A program made the position numbers and the translations under genes. From Lacicoccus alkaliphilus DSM 16010 (GTDB lineage: Bacteria > Bacillota > Bacilli > Staphylococcales > Salinicoccaceae), in the NCBI RefSeq assembly GCF_900142805.1, contig NZ_FRCF01000002.1, positions 372,001 through 436,000 of the forward strand: a stretch of 64,000 nt of DNA, in the 5' to 3' direction. Below are positions 26,349-34,525 of the stretch, one piece after another. The notes beneath the pieces were generated by a model. The model had not been told where the DNA came from and made no database searches. It saw nothing but the letters and a program-made list of their open reading frames with translations. Numbering within the stretch: position 1 is the first letter of the stretch; every line of letters starts with the position of its first letter.

Positions 26349-27681
26349 CTTTTTTCACCTCTATCACTTTTGAGATAATGCTGCCTTTGAGGAAATGGCT
26401 GGTGATCACCTCATTTTTTTCAACGTCCCGGGCATTTTTGACGACGTCGCCGTCCTTGACGGTATAAGAGTAACCACGTTTCAATACTGCGCTCGGGCTG
26501 AGTGAATCCAGCATATCGATTCTGCTCAGTAATTTCTGCCTGAAGTCGCGGTTGACCGCTTCGACGGCATCATCCAGGTCTTCATTCATAACAGCCAGGC
26601 GATTACGCTCTCTTTTGATGTCAGGCATCGGGGAGAGGTGGGTGAGGGTCGATTTGAGCCGGCTCAGTGAATGCGCATGATCTGTGAACTGCCTGTTAAA
26701 ACTGTTTGACAGTTTATCTTTTTGGACGATCAGCTTTTCAGTCTGCTGATCATAAAGTAAGGCCGGTGTCTTGAATTTGTAATAGCCCGACAACGGGAGA
26801 AGCGCCTGCTTCCCGGATTGGATCGCCTGCATCCGGTTGCGGGTGATCTTCAACCCGGTCTCCTTCAGCCGTTCTGCAATATCCTGATGGAACGGCACTG
26901 TTAGCTCAGCGGCGGCGGTCGGTGTCGGTGCCCTCAAATCAGAGACGTGATCCACCAGTGTCGTGTCTGTTTCATGCCCCACCCCGGTGACGACCGGTGT
27001 CCGGGTCCCGAATACCTCGAGAGCGACCTCTTTTTCATTGAAGGTCCATAAATCCTCGATTGAACCGCCCCCTCGGGCGAGGAGTATGACATCCACCCCC
27101 AGAGTGTCCGCCTGCCTGAGTTTCCTGATCACATCCTGCCTGCTTTCAGGTCCCTGCACCAGGGTGTTCAACAAAGTGAGACGGACCAGCGGATAGCGCC
27201 TTTCGAATGTGGTGATCATGTCTTTGACCGCAGCACTGGTGGCCGAACTGACTATTGCAATATGCTCCGGATATTTCGGAAGGGCTTTTTTATGACGGGG
27301 ATCAAAATATCCTTTTCCGGCAAGTGCCTTCTTATCTTTTTCCAGCTGTTCAAAAAGCTGGCCAATACCATCCATCTGAATATCCTCAGCATAGATCTGA
27401 TATTGGCCATTCATTTCGAATATACTTATCCTTCCCTCTATGAGCACTTTCTGCCCTTCTTCAGGGTTGTAGGTCAGTTTACCCGCAGAAGACCTGAACA
27501 TGACACCTCTGATGACAGATTGCCCATCCTTCAATGCGAAATATATATGGCCGTTGGTATGGTGCTTGACGTTTGATAATTCACCTGTAACAAAGACCCG
27601 TCGTAGATACGGGTCCTGGTCGAATTTGTATTTTAAATATTTTGTCAGTGCCTTCACTGATAAATACTTATTATTGTCCAT
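26341..27681 (-). CDS. xseA: exodeoxyribonuclease VII large subunit
   Basis: Catalytic subunit of exonuclease VII, which degrades single-stranded DNA. An OB-fold domain (about 1-100, VTGELSNVKHHTNGHIYFALKD) precedes the catalytic domain with GGGSIEDLWTFNE and the GVGHETDTTLVDHVSDLRAPTPTAAAE block. A long coiled-coil follows. The start at 27681 (MDNNKYLSVKAL) overlaps nusB by 11 bases; the 446-residue length is right. In Bacillus folD lies between nusB and xseA, but there is none here. Confidence 0.94.
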   Translation of the reverse strand: MDNNKYLSVKALTKYLKYKFDQDPYLRRVFVTGELSNVKHHTNGHIYFALKDGQSVIRGVMFRSSAGKLTYNPEEGQKVLIEGRISIFEMNGQYQIYAEDIQMDGIGQLFEQLEKDKKALAGKGYFDPRHKKALPKYPEHIAIVSSATSAAVKDMITTFERRYPLVRLTLLNTLVQGPESRQDVIRKLRQADTLGVDVILLARGGGSIEDLWTFNEKEVALEVFGTRTPVVTGVGHETDTTLVDHVSDLRAPTPTAAAELTVPFHQDIAERLKETGLKITRNRMQAIQSGKQALLPLSGYYKFKTPALLYDQQTEKLIVQKDKLSNSFNRQFTDHAHSLSRLKSTLTHLSPMPDIKRERNRLAVMNEDLDDAVEAVNRDFRQKLLSRIDMLDSLSPSAVLKRGYSYTVKDGDVVKNARDVEKNEVITSHFLKGSIISKVIEVKKDE

Positions 27682-28078
27682 CATGTTCTTCGTCCATTTC
27701 TGCATAAAACTCCGGGTAGTTCTTAAGCACACCGTTCACAAATTTATAGCTGTCCCTGTCGCCGTAAAGTTTGATGATCTTGACAGCTTCATTGATGATC
27801 ACTTTTGGCGGTGATTCGCGGAGCATCAACTCCGAGATGGCCATCCTCAAAACATTCCTCTCCGCCTTGGAAATCCTTTCCAGGGTATAGTTGCTCAGGT
27901 GTCTGCTGATGTTGCTGTCCACCGCTTTTTTATGTTCGATATAATAACCGATGACACCCGTGATATAGTCATGTTCCGAATAAAGATCATAAAAAGCCAC
28001 GTCTTCCAGGGCCACCAGATCATGGTCGATCTGGAAAAGTATTTGAAATATTTTCTTTCGCTGTTCATGTCTGTTCAT
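27671..28078 (-). CDS. nusB: transcription antitermination factor NusB
   Basis: All-helical RNA-binding protein that with NusE (S10) supports rRNA antitermination. Begins MNRHEQRKKIFQILFQIDHD; conserved core ERISKAERNVLRMAISELM and VIINEAVKIIKLYGDRDSYKFVNGVLKN. 135 residues with the start at 28078, where TTGGTG precedes. An upstream in-frame start would add only four residues. Confidence 0.93.
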   Translation of the reverse strand: MNRHEQRKKIFQILFQIDHDLVALEDVAFYDLYSEHDYITGVIGYYIEHKKAVDSNISRHLSNYTLERISKAERNVLRMAISELMLRESPPKVIINEAVKIIKLYGDRDSYKFVNGVLKNYPEFYAEMDEEHDGQ

Positions 28079-28097
28079 AAATAACACCAATCTATCT

Positions 28098-28448
28098 CTA
28101 TTTAATGATGTTCACAATGTGAACATTGATTTCTTTGACCTGCTGTTCCAGCATAGTGCGTAAGGTTTGATTGACATTGGACTGAATGTTCTCAGCCACC
28201 TTATGGACATTCACCCCTTCTTTTAATGCCACATAAATCGAAAGGATGACTTCATCATCTTTCAAATCGACTTTGACACCGCGCCCGCGGAACTTTTTAC
28301 CGAGCTTCTCTATATTTCCGCTCGCAAAATTATTCTGGAGACTGTGCACGCCCGGGGTTTCCGTGACTGCAATGCTGGTTATGACCTCTATTACTTCAGG
28401 AGAAATATTGATAATACCCAAATTTGAATTTTTTGTTGAAATTTCCAC
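28098..28448 (-). CDS. Asp23/Gls24 family protein YqhY (GTG start likely)
   Basis: Asp23-family protein of the YqhY type, always next to accBC in Bacillales and linked there to control of fatty-acid synthesis. Visible core: LGIINISPEVIEVITSIAVTET and GRGVKVDLKDDEVILSIYVAL. AGAGGTG lies six bases before the GTG at 28448, a better fit than the ATG at 28454, which is too near the same element. 116 residues. Biochemical role unknown; the accC-yqhY link suggests modulation of acetyl-CoA carboxylase. Confidence 0.86.
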   Translation of the reverse strand: MEISTKNSNLGIINISPEVIEVITSIAVTETPGVHSLQNNFASGNIEKLGKKFRGRGVKVDLKDDEVILSIYVALKEGVNVHKVAENIQSNVNQTLRTMLEQQVKEINVHIVNIIK

Positions 28449-28469
28449 TGACATCACCTCTTGATACCA

Positions 28470-29819
28470 TTATAACATGATATCATTTTCAGCTAAAAAG
28501 TTTGTGTTGTAATTGTTATTTATGAAGTCTTCGTTTCTGAGCAGATTCATGTGGAATGGAATCGTCGTATCGATGCCGTCGATGATGAATTCACCGAGTG
28601 CTCTTTTTGAAATTTGAATGACCTCTCCCCTTGAATCGCTGTGAACGATCAGTTTTGCGATCATTGAATCGTAGTAAGGAGGGATGGTGTAGCCGCTGTA
28701 AGCTGCTGTATCCATTCTTACGCCGAACCCGCCCGGAATGATGTAATTGGTGATTTTACCGGCTGAAGGCATGAAATTTTTGGATGGATTTTCGGCATTG
28801 ATCCGATACTCGATCGCATGGCCGTTGAATGTGATGTCTTCCTGGGTGAAGGGGATCACTTCCCTCATGGCAATCTTGAGCTGCATCTTGACAAGGTCGA
28901 TCCCCGTGATCATTTCTGTCACCGGATGCTCGACCTGAATGCGTGTATTCATCTCCATGAAATAAAAATTATCATCATTCAAGTCATAGATGAACTCTAT
29001 CGTTCCGGCACCGATATAATCGATGCTCTTGGCCGCCCGGACTGCCGTCTCACCCATTTCCCGACGTTTGGCCTCGGACAGGACCGGGCTCGGTGCTTCT
29101 TCGACGAGCTTCTGCATGCGGCGCTGCACCGTGCAGTCCCTTTCACCGAGATGGACCACATTCCCGTGGTAATCTCCAAGGACCTGAATTTCGATATGAC
29201 GGAAGTTCTCAATGTATTTTTCAATATAGAGGCTTTTATTGCCGAAAGCACTTTCCGCTTCCTGTTCCGTCATCCTGTAATTTTGAATCAGCTCTTCCTG
29301 GTTACGCGCGACACGTATACCTTTCCCACCGCCGCCGTAACTTGCTTTGATGATGACCGGGTAACCCACACCCCCAGCGATTTCCTTGGCATGTTCAATG
29401 GACTGGATCACGCCGTCGCTGCCGGGGACAGTCGGGACGCCGGCTTTTTCCATCGTATTTTTGGCCACATCCTTGACACCCATCAGAGCGATGGTCTCAT
29501 ACATCGGCCCGACGAATATGAGATTCGAAGCTTCACACATTTCTGCAAAATCACTGTTTTCCGCCAAAAATCCGTAGCCCGGATGAATCGCATCACACCC
29601 GGTCTTTTTCGCAATTGTGATGATGCTGATCATATCCAGGTAGCTGTCCTTTGATAATTTTGGTCCGATGCAGTAGGATTCCGTTGCAATCTTCCGGTGC
29701 AGGCTGTTCTCATCAGCCTCTGAGTAGATGCTGACAGACTCGATTCCAAGCTCACTGCAGGCACGTATGATTCTTACTGCAATTTCACCGCGGTTGGCTA
29801 CCAGTACTTTTTTAATCAT
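28470..29819 (-). CDS. accC: acetyl-CoA carboxylase, biotin carboxylase subunit
   Basis: ATP-grasp enzyme that carboxylates the biotin on AccB, first step of fatty-acid synthesis. ATP-grasp loop [18 protein letters not shown], metal-binding [30 protein letters not shown] region (shown in pieces), and N-terminal [19 protein letters not shown]. 449 residues. It overlaps accB by 4 bases. The 3' neighbour yqhY starts 21 bases later. Confidence 0.96.
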   Translation of the reverse strand: MIKKVLVANRGEIAVRIIRACSELGIESVSIYSEADENSLHRKIATESYCIGPKLSKDSYLDMISIITIAKKTGCDAIHPGYGFLAENSDFAEMCEASNLIFVGPMYETIALMGVKDVAKNTMEKAGVPTVPGSDGVIQSIEHAKEIAGGVGYPVIIKASYGGGGKGIRVARNQEELIQNYRMTEQEAESAFGNKSLYIEKYIENFRHIEIQVLGDYHGNVVHLGERDCTVQRRMQKLVEEAPSPVLSEAKRREMGETAVRAAKSIDYIGAGTIEFIYDLNDDNFYFMEMNTRIQVEHPVTEMITGIDLVKMQLKIAMREVIPFTQEDITFNGHAIEYRINAENPSKNFMPSAGKITNYIIPGGFGVRMDTAAYSGYTIPPYYDSMIAKLIVHSDSRGEVIQISKRALGEFIIDGIDTTIPFHMNLLRNEDFINNNYNTNFLAENDIML

Positions 29820-30253
29820 ACTATTCTGAACAATGGCTGATCATACTCAACCATTTCTCCGTCCTCGACAAGAATTTCAGCGATTTCACCGGAAGTTTCT
29901 GCCTGGATTTCATTGAACAGTTTCATCGCCTCCAGAATGCAGACTACGCTGTCATTCGAGACTTTGTCCCCGACACCGACGAACGGGTCGGATTCCGGGG
30001 ACGGTGCTTTGTAGAAAGTGCCGACCATCGGCGCTTTGACGAGCACGCCTTCTTTTTCAGCAGGGCCTGATTCTGCAGCGGCCGGCTTTTCGGCGCTTTG
30101 GGCAGCCGGCGCGGGCTGTGCAGGTGTCTGCACCATTTCCTTCTGCATTTCTTTTTTCAATTTAATATCCACTTCCCCGTCCTTGTAAGATATTTCGGAG
30201 AGGGAGGCCTTTTCCATACGTTCAATAAGTTTATCAAGATCATCAAAGTTCAT
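29816..30253 (-). CDS. accB: biotin carboxyl carrier protein
   Basis: Carrier of the covalently bound biotin in acetyl-CoA carboxylase. Residues 1-40 hold the conserved N-terminal helix; an Ala/Pro/Glu linker spans about 41-68; the biotinyl domain covers 70-145, with the biotinylation site EAMKLFNEI (Phe instead of the usual Met after Leu). 145 residues. The sporulation spoIIIA genes that precede it in Bacillus are absent. Confidence 0.95.
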   Translation of the reverse strand: MNFDDLDKLIERMEKASLSEISYKDGEVDIKLKKEMQKEMVQTPAQPAPAAQSAEKPAAAESGPAEKEGVLVKAPMVGTFYKAPSPESDPFVGVGDKVSNDSVVCILEAMKLFNEIQAETSGEIAEILVEDGEMVEYDQPLFRIV

Positions 30254-30322
30254 AGCAATACTCCTTAAGAAAATTTCTTTCTATAATTCTACTTCAGTGG
30301 TCATACCAATTCAAGTAAAATA

Positions 30323-30350
30323 ATAAAAGCAGAGAGAACTCTGCTTTTAT
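30323..30350 (-). terminator. terminator of pepP-efp, overlapping the efp stop
   Basis: 12-bp stem (ATAAAAGCAGAG and complement, 4-base loop) with a T-rich minus-strand tail. The efp stop codon (30347-30349) is in the stem. Confidence 0.85.
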
Positions 30351-30904
30351 CCCCTTGACACGTATGAGCCGTCATCCGTACTGACCACCACGGTATCGCC
30401 CTGATTGACAAAAAGAGGCACTTGAACGGAAACGCCTGTTTCCAGCGTTGCTGCTTTAGTCGCACCTGAAGCAGTATCCCCTTTGATGCCGGGTTCAGCT
30501 TCCGTCACTTCCAACTCCACTGATTTAGGCAGTTCGACCCCGAGTGTCTCGCTTCCGTACATCATGATGGTCACATTCATATTCGCTTTCAGGAACTGCA
30601 GTTCGTGTTCCAGCTGGGAAGCCTGGAGCTCCACCTGCTCGTAGGAATTATTGTCCATGAAAACATGAGTATCCCCATCTGCATAAAGGTACTGCATCTT
30701 CATATTGTCTATCTGGGCCCGTGCAACCTTTTCACCGGCCCTGAAAGTCTTTTCCTGGATGGCGCCCGTCCTTAAATTTTTCAACTTACTGCGTACGAAA
30801 GCTGCACCTTTTCCTGGCTTGACGTGCTGGAAATCCGTCACCCTCCAAATACTGCCGTCCGTCTCAATCGTTAAACCTGTCTTAAAATCGTTTACTGAAA
30901 TCAT
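30347..30904 (-). CDS. efp: translation elongation factor P
   Basis: EF-P rescues ribosomes stalled at polyproline. Three beta-barrel domains; the loop PGKGAAFVR carries Lys32, the site modified in many bacteria (5-aminopentanol in B. subtilis). 185 residues, normal. The start has AGGAGGAAG upstream. Preceded by the X-Pro peptidase gene 23 bases upstream, the usual pair. Confidence 0.96.
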   Translation of the reverse strand: MISVNDFKTGLTIETDGSIWRVTDFQHVKPGKGAAFVRSKLKNLRTGAIQEKTFRAGEKVARAQIDNMKMQYLYADGDTHVFMDNNSYEQVELQASQLEHELQFLKANMNVTIMMYGSETLGVELPKSVELEVTEAEPGIKGDTASGATKAATLETGVSVQVPLFVNQGDTVVVSTDDGSYVSRG

Positions 30905-30927
30905 ATTTTCTTCCTCCTGTTATTAAG

Positions 30928-31983
30928 TTATAGAATGAACAGCTGCTTCGAGCTGTGTGTAAGTTTTTCGAGTCCGTTCTCCGTCACAACACAGTCATCC
31001 TCTATTCTTACACCGCCGAGGCCCTCGACATATATACCCGGTTCGATCGTCACACACATGTTTTCTGCAAGTACCGTATCGCTGCTTTTAGCAAGGGCCG
31101 GCCCTTCATGCACTTCCAGTCCGAAGCCATGGCCGAGGGAGTGGCCGAAGTTCTCCCCGTAGCCGTGTCCTGCAATTACATCGCGTGCCACTTTGTCGGC
31201 TTCAGAACCGGTCATGCCGGCTTTGATGCGATCGAGGGATTCAAGTTGTGCTTCAAGGACGATATTATGGATGCGCTCCATTTCCTCACTGACCTCACCG
31301 ACAGCGAATGAACGTGTTATATCGGAGGCATACCCTTTATAATAAGCTCCAAAATCCAATGTAACCATCTCGCCTCTCTCGATGATCTTTTCAGAAGCCA
31401 CACCGTGCGGGAGCGCCCCCCTGTATCCACTTGCCACAATCGTATCGAAGCTTGCACCGCTTGCACCGAGTTTCGTCATATGGCTTTCCAGCTCATTCTT
31501 CACCTGGAGCTCACTCATGCCCGGCTGAATATAATTCAGTATATGCTCATATGCTTCATCTGCAATTTCACATGCTTTTTTTATCAGCTGAAGTTCATCG
31601 GATGTTTTATGCATTCTGATCTTTTCAATCTCATTCGTCAGGGGTTTCATATCAAACTTTTGTTCAAGCCGGCTGTATGTATTGTAATTTACATGCGCCC
31701 CTTCAAAGCCGATGACATTCAAATCCTTCTCTTCCAGAAACTGTATGAGGAAATCAAGCAGGGCATTTTTCTGCAATACGAATGCAAAGTCCCGTGCCTC
31801 CTCCTGTGCCTGGGCATTGTACCTGAAATCGGACACCAGATATTTCTCATCCTTTGTAATGATCACAGCGCCGCTCGATCCCGTGAAACCGGAAAGATAC
31901 CTTCTGTTGTAATCACTCATGATGAGTAAAGCATCAATCCCTTCGGAATCAATCAATTCCCGGACCTTGTCGATTTTAGTCAT
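30928..31983 (-). CDS. pepP: Xaa-Pro dipeptidase/aminopeptidase (M24)
   Basis: Metallopeptidase of family M24 that cleaves X-Pro bonds. An N-terminal creatinase-like domain (1-125) precedes the pita-bread catalytic domain. Metal ligands: Asp in VTLDFGAYYKGY and SDITRSF, His in GHSLGHGFGLEVHE, Glu in TIEPGIY and VRIEDDC. 351 residues. Equivalent to B. subtilis yqhT (papA). The two-gene unit pepP-efp may link proline peptide turnover to polyproline translation, but that is speculation. Confidence 0.93.
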   Translation of the reverse strand: MTKIDKVRELIDSEGIDALLIMSDYNRRYLSGFTGSSGAVIITKDEKYLVSDFRYNAQAQEEARDFAFVLQKNALLDFLIQFLEEKDLNVIGFEGAHVNYNTYSRLEQKFDMKPLTNEIEKIRMHKTSDELQLIKKACEIADEAYEHILNYIQPGMSELQVKNELESHMTKLGASGASFDTIVASGYRGALPHGVASEKIIERGEMVTLDFGAYYKGYASDITRSFAVGEVSEEMERIHNIVLEAQLESLDRIKAGMTGSEADKVARDVIAGHGYGENFGHSLGHGFGLEVHEGPALAKSSDTVLAENMCVTIEPGIYVEGLGGVRIEDDCVVTENGLEKLTHSSKQLFIL

Positions 31984-32086
31984 GTTTTCACCTCAAAATG
32001 TATTTTACAATAATCAAGATTCTTTTTCATTTATAAGTATGACATAACATGTTAAAATAATAAAATGATGTTAGGGAGTTAGAGGT

Positions 32087-32653
32087 ATGAAAAAATTATT
32101 AATTATAAGTATGTTTATAATCATTCTCACTGCATGCGGCAGCCCTTCCCCGGAAGAGGAACTCGCTTCTGCGGAGCAGCAGCGTGAAGAGCTCGGGGAA
32201 ATGCTGCAGACGGAATCCGTGGCGCTTGAACGTAACAGGGAAAGGCTTGAAATTCTGGAGAATGAAATTTCCCAGGTGGAAACTTCACAAAATGATGAGG
32301 ATGTCCAGGCATACATGGCCATCGTCGAGGAATATTCTTCATCTCTGATAAGTGAGCTGGAGTCGCTCGGCACTTTAATCGAGGAGGCCCGGCAAACTGA
32401 GGAGCTCAGTGAAGTGCAGGATGATATTGAAATCATCATCCAGGATATCGAGGAGACCATCGATACTTATGAAGAGGAAGTCATTGAAATTGAGTTGAAT
32501 GAAACGCTGATGAGAAGGCACAATTCACTTCAGCTGGCTCATGAGGCATTCCCTGCAGCCCTGGCTCATATAAAAAATGGTGCAGAGGATGATAATATGG
32601 ATGGCGTGGAAGAGGGCGTCTCCGCCCTGAATGGCATCAGTGAATTTTATTAA
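32087..32653 (+). CDS. putative coiled-coil lipoprotein of unknown function
   Basis: Signal peptide with lipobox LTAC (Cys17), so the 172-residue mature protein should be tethered to the outer face of the membrane. It is strongly acidic and almost entirely helical, with Glu-rich heptads from about 24 to 150 (EQQREELGEMLQTE, RERLEILENEISQVE), consistent with a coiled coil. No enzyme motif. It recalls cell-wall-binding lipoproteins of the YkyA type in outline only; I do not recognise a family with confidence. AGGGAG precedes the ATG. 20 bases separate it from yqhQ, so it is probably co-transcribed. Confidence 0.75.
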   Translation: MKKLLIISMFIIILTACGSPSPEEELASAEQQREELGEMLQTESVALERNRERLEILENEISQVETSQNDEDVQAYMAIVEEYSSSLISELESLGTLIEEARQTEELSEVQDDIEIIIQDIEETIDTYEEEVIEIELNETLMRRHNSLQLAHEAFPAALAHIKNGAEDDNMDGVEEGVSALNGISEFY

Positions 32654-32673
32654 TCAGGAAAGTAGCGTAGATT

Positions 32674-33582
32674 ATGGAAAAAGCTAAGTTTGGCGGTCAG
32701 GCAGTCGTTGAAGGTGTGATGTTCCAGTCCACCAGCAATATGGTGACTGCGATACGGAGAACGAATGATGAAATTGAATATTTTGAAATGGAACGTCCGC
32801 AGAAGAAATGGGTGCAGACTTTAAAGAAGATACCGATATTGAGAGGCAATGTCGCCATCATAGAATCAAGCGTATACGGTATGAAGCATATGGAGTATGC
32901 CACCGACCGTTTTGAGAGGGACCCTGAGGATGATGAGAACATCGAAGAGGAAAAACAATCCGCCAACACTGCTAAGATAGTCGTTTCAACTGTGATCGTG
33001 GCCATCCTTTCCTTTTTGGTGGGCAAATTCCTGTTTACACTCATCCCGGTCTTTGTTGCAGAAATGTTTTCAGGAATTGTCACCGGTCATTTTGGACAGG
33101 TCGCTCTTGAGACATTTTTCAAACTCCTCCTCTTACTTGGATACATTTATGCGATATCCTTTACTCCCATGATCAAAAGACTGTTCCAATATCACGGTGC
33201 GGAACATAAAGTGATCAATACTTATGAATCGGATCAGCCGCTCACCGTCGACAATGTGCAGGACAGCTCCAGACTGCATTACAGATGTGGCAGTTCATTC
33301 ATATTATTTACAGTTTTGGTGGGATTCGTCGTCTATATGTTCGTCCCCGTGGATCCTTTATATGTCCGGGTCATCAACAGGATACTTCTCATACCCGTAG
33401 TATTGGGCTTATCGTTCGAAGTACTGCAACTGACGAATAAGCTGAGGGATGTGCCCGTCCTTAAATGGCTTGGCCTGCCGGGGCTGTGGCTGCAGTACCT
33501 GACGACCAAGCACCCACAGGATGACCAGGTGGAAGTTGCCATCCATTCATTCAATCAACTTGTACGGAGGGAAAAAGCTTGA
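32674..33582 (+). CDS. DUF1385 membrane protein YqhQ
   Basis: Polytopic membrane protein of the DUF1385 family. Hallmarks are KFGGQAVVEGVMF at the N-terminus and the motif QYHGAEHKVINTYE. Four or five transmembrane helices lie between about residues 105 and 260; an acidic loop (EDDENIEEEK) precedes the first. 302 residues. Function unknown. Position beside the pepP-efp pair is the same as in Bacillus. It overlaps the next gene by 4 bases. Confidence 0.86.
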   Translation: MEKAKFGGQAVVEGVMFQSTSNMVTAIRRTNDEIEYFEMERPQKKWVQTLKKIPILRGNVAIIESSVYGMKHMEYATDRFERDPEDDENIEEEKQSANTAKIVVSTVIVAILSFLVGKFLFTLIPVFVAEMFSGIVTGHFGQVALETFFKLLLLLGYIYAISFTPMIKRLFQYHGAEHKVINTYESDQPLTVDNVQDSSRLHYRCGSSFILFTVLVGFVVYMFVPVDPLYVRVINRILLIPVVLGLSFEVLQLTNKLRDVPVLKWLGLPGLWLQYLTTKHPQDDQVEVAIHSFNQLVRREKA

Positions 33583-33800
33583 AAAAAATTCTCCTATATA
33601 TATTCATAGCCATTGCGGTCGTGGGTCTGGTTTTCAATTTGGATATGGTGCTGAATATGATCCTCAGCTCACTCATATTTATACTGGTGCTGGGTGCCGT
33701 TTTGTATGCGGTGTACTACTTCTTCATACTGACACCGAGCCAGAGGCAGTACAGACGCGCTGTGCGCAAGTCAAAAAGGAAATATAAAAAGAGGAAATGA
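33579..33800 (+). CDS. small two-helix membrane protein (SA1362-like), TTG start
   Basis: 73-residue membrane protein with two hydrophobic helices (about 4-20 and 28-50) and a very basic C-terminal tail (RRAVRKSKRKYKKRK) that should stay in the cytoplasm. It starts with TTG, with CGGAGGG well spaced upstream, and overlaps the yqhQ stop (TTGA). Such a protein follows yqhQ in staphylococci as I recall. Function unknown. Confidence 0.78.
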   Translation: MKKILLYIFIAIAVVGLVFNLDMVLNMILSSLIFILVLGAVLYAVYYFFILTPSQRQYRRAVRKSKRKYKKRK

Positions 33801-33810
33801 TGGTCTGGAG

Positions 33811-33847
33811 GCCGCCGGCGGTAAAATTCCCGGCGGCTTTCATTTTA
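33811..33847 (+). terminator. terminator of the lipoprotein-yqhQ operon
   Basis: GC-only 8-bp stem GCCGCCGG / CCGGCGGC with an 11-base loop, then TTTCATTTTA. Confidence 0.8.
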
Positions 33848-33959
33848 TTGCCTGCCGCACTTACCGCCGCTGCGCCCCCTTCCATGACTTTACTCTTTAA
33901 AAGTCACAGAAAGTTAATTATAATATAAAATATGCTTGAATTTACGAGGAGGACAAGAA

Positions 33960-34346
33960 GTGGACACTTGGTTAATGATATTAATCGTGTTGGCCGTACT
34001 GATTGCGATATTACTGATTAATGGATTTCGGAACATGAGAAACGTCAAGGCATTGTCAGAAGATGAATTTAAACAAAATATGCGCAAAGTGCAGTTGGTC
34101 GATTTACGAGAGAAGGAAAAGTTTGAACACGGTCATATCATAGGGGCCAGAAACATCCCGATAATGAACTTTTCCATCAAAATGAATTCACTGCGGAAGG
34201 ATAAACCGATCTATCTGTACGATCAGACAGGCAGACTTTCCATCCGGGCAGCAAAAATGCTGAAGAAAAAAGGCTATACGGATGTCTATATGCTGAAGAA
34301 CGGCATCAATAAATGGACGGGTAAAATAAAATCGAAAAATAAATAA
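33960..34346 (+). CDS. membrane-anchored rhodanese-fold protein YqhL-like, catalytic Cys absent
   Basis: One N-terminal transmembrane helix (about 4-22) and a cytoplasmic rhodanese fold: LVDLREKEKFEHGHIIGARNIP is the substrate-side block. The active-site loop reads YLYDQTGRLSIRAA, where Asp takes the place of the catalytic Cys, so sulfur transfer is not expected. I set the start at the GTG at 33960, nine bases after GAGGAGGA, giving 128 residues; a TTG at 33936 lies before the ribosome site. An inactive version appears to be usual in staphylococci. A regulatory or scaffold role is inferred. Confidence 0.82.
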   Translation: MDTWLMILIVLAVLIAILLINGFRNMRNVKALSEDEFKQNMRKVQLVDLREKEKFEHGHIIGARNIPIMNFSIKMNSLRKDKPIYLYDQTGRLSIRAAKMLKKKGYTDVYMLKNGINKWTGKIKSKNK

Positions 34347-34370
34347 GAGGAGTGGGAAGTCCTCTGAAAT

Positions 34371-34411
34371 CAAAACAAAATGGCGGTTCATCCATCAGGG
34401 TGAATCGCCAT
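34371..34411. terminator. terminator between yqhL-like gene and cdr
   Basis: 11-bp stem with one G-T pair (ATGGCGGTTCA / TGAATCGCCAT). The minus-strand tail is T-rich (TTTTGTTTTGATTT), so it mainly serves cdr. The 114 bases between it and the cdr stop hold nothing I can identify. Confidence 0.7.
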
Positions 34412-34525
34412 TCTTATATACGCATGAGTTTCCGGGTTCTTTCAAAGGTCCTCCCCAATAGAGGAGTCACTCATGATTTCCGGCAGGCATGTCCTGAAAA
34501 GAAATCCTCCATACAGCCACCGGGA

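Noticed and set aside
28818-29654. 278-codon plus-strand frame inside accC
   Set aside because: Antisense to biotin carboxylase with intact motifs; it has the Cys/His-rich composition of a shadow frame and no ribosome site.
34412-34525. Remnant of gcvPB or a mobile element between the terminator and cdr
   Set aside because: I translated the gap by eye in several frames and saw no match to glycine dehydrogenase and no inverted terminal repeats or target duplications.
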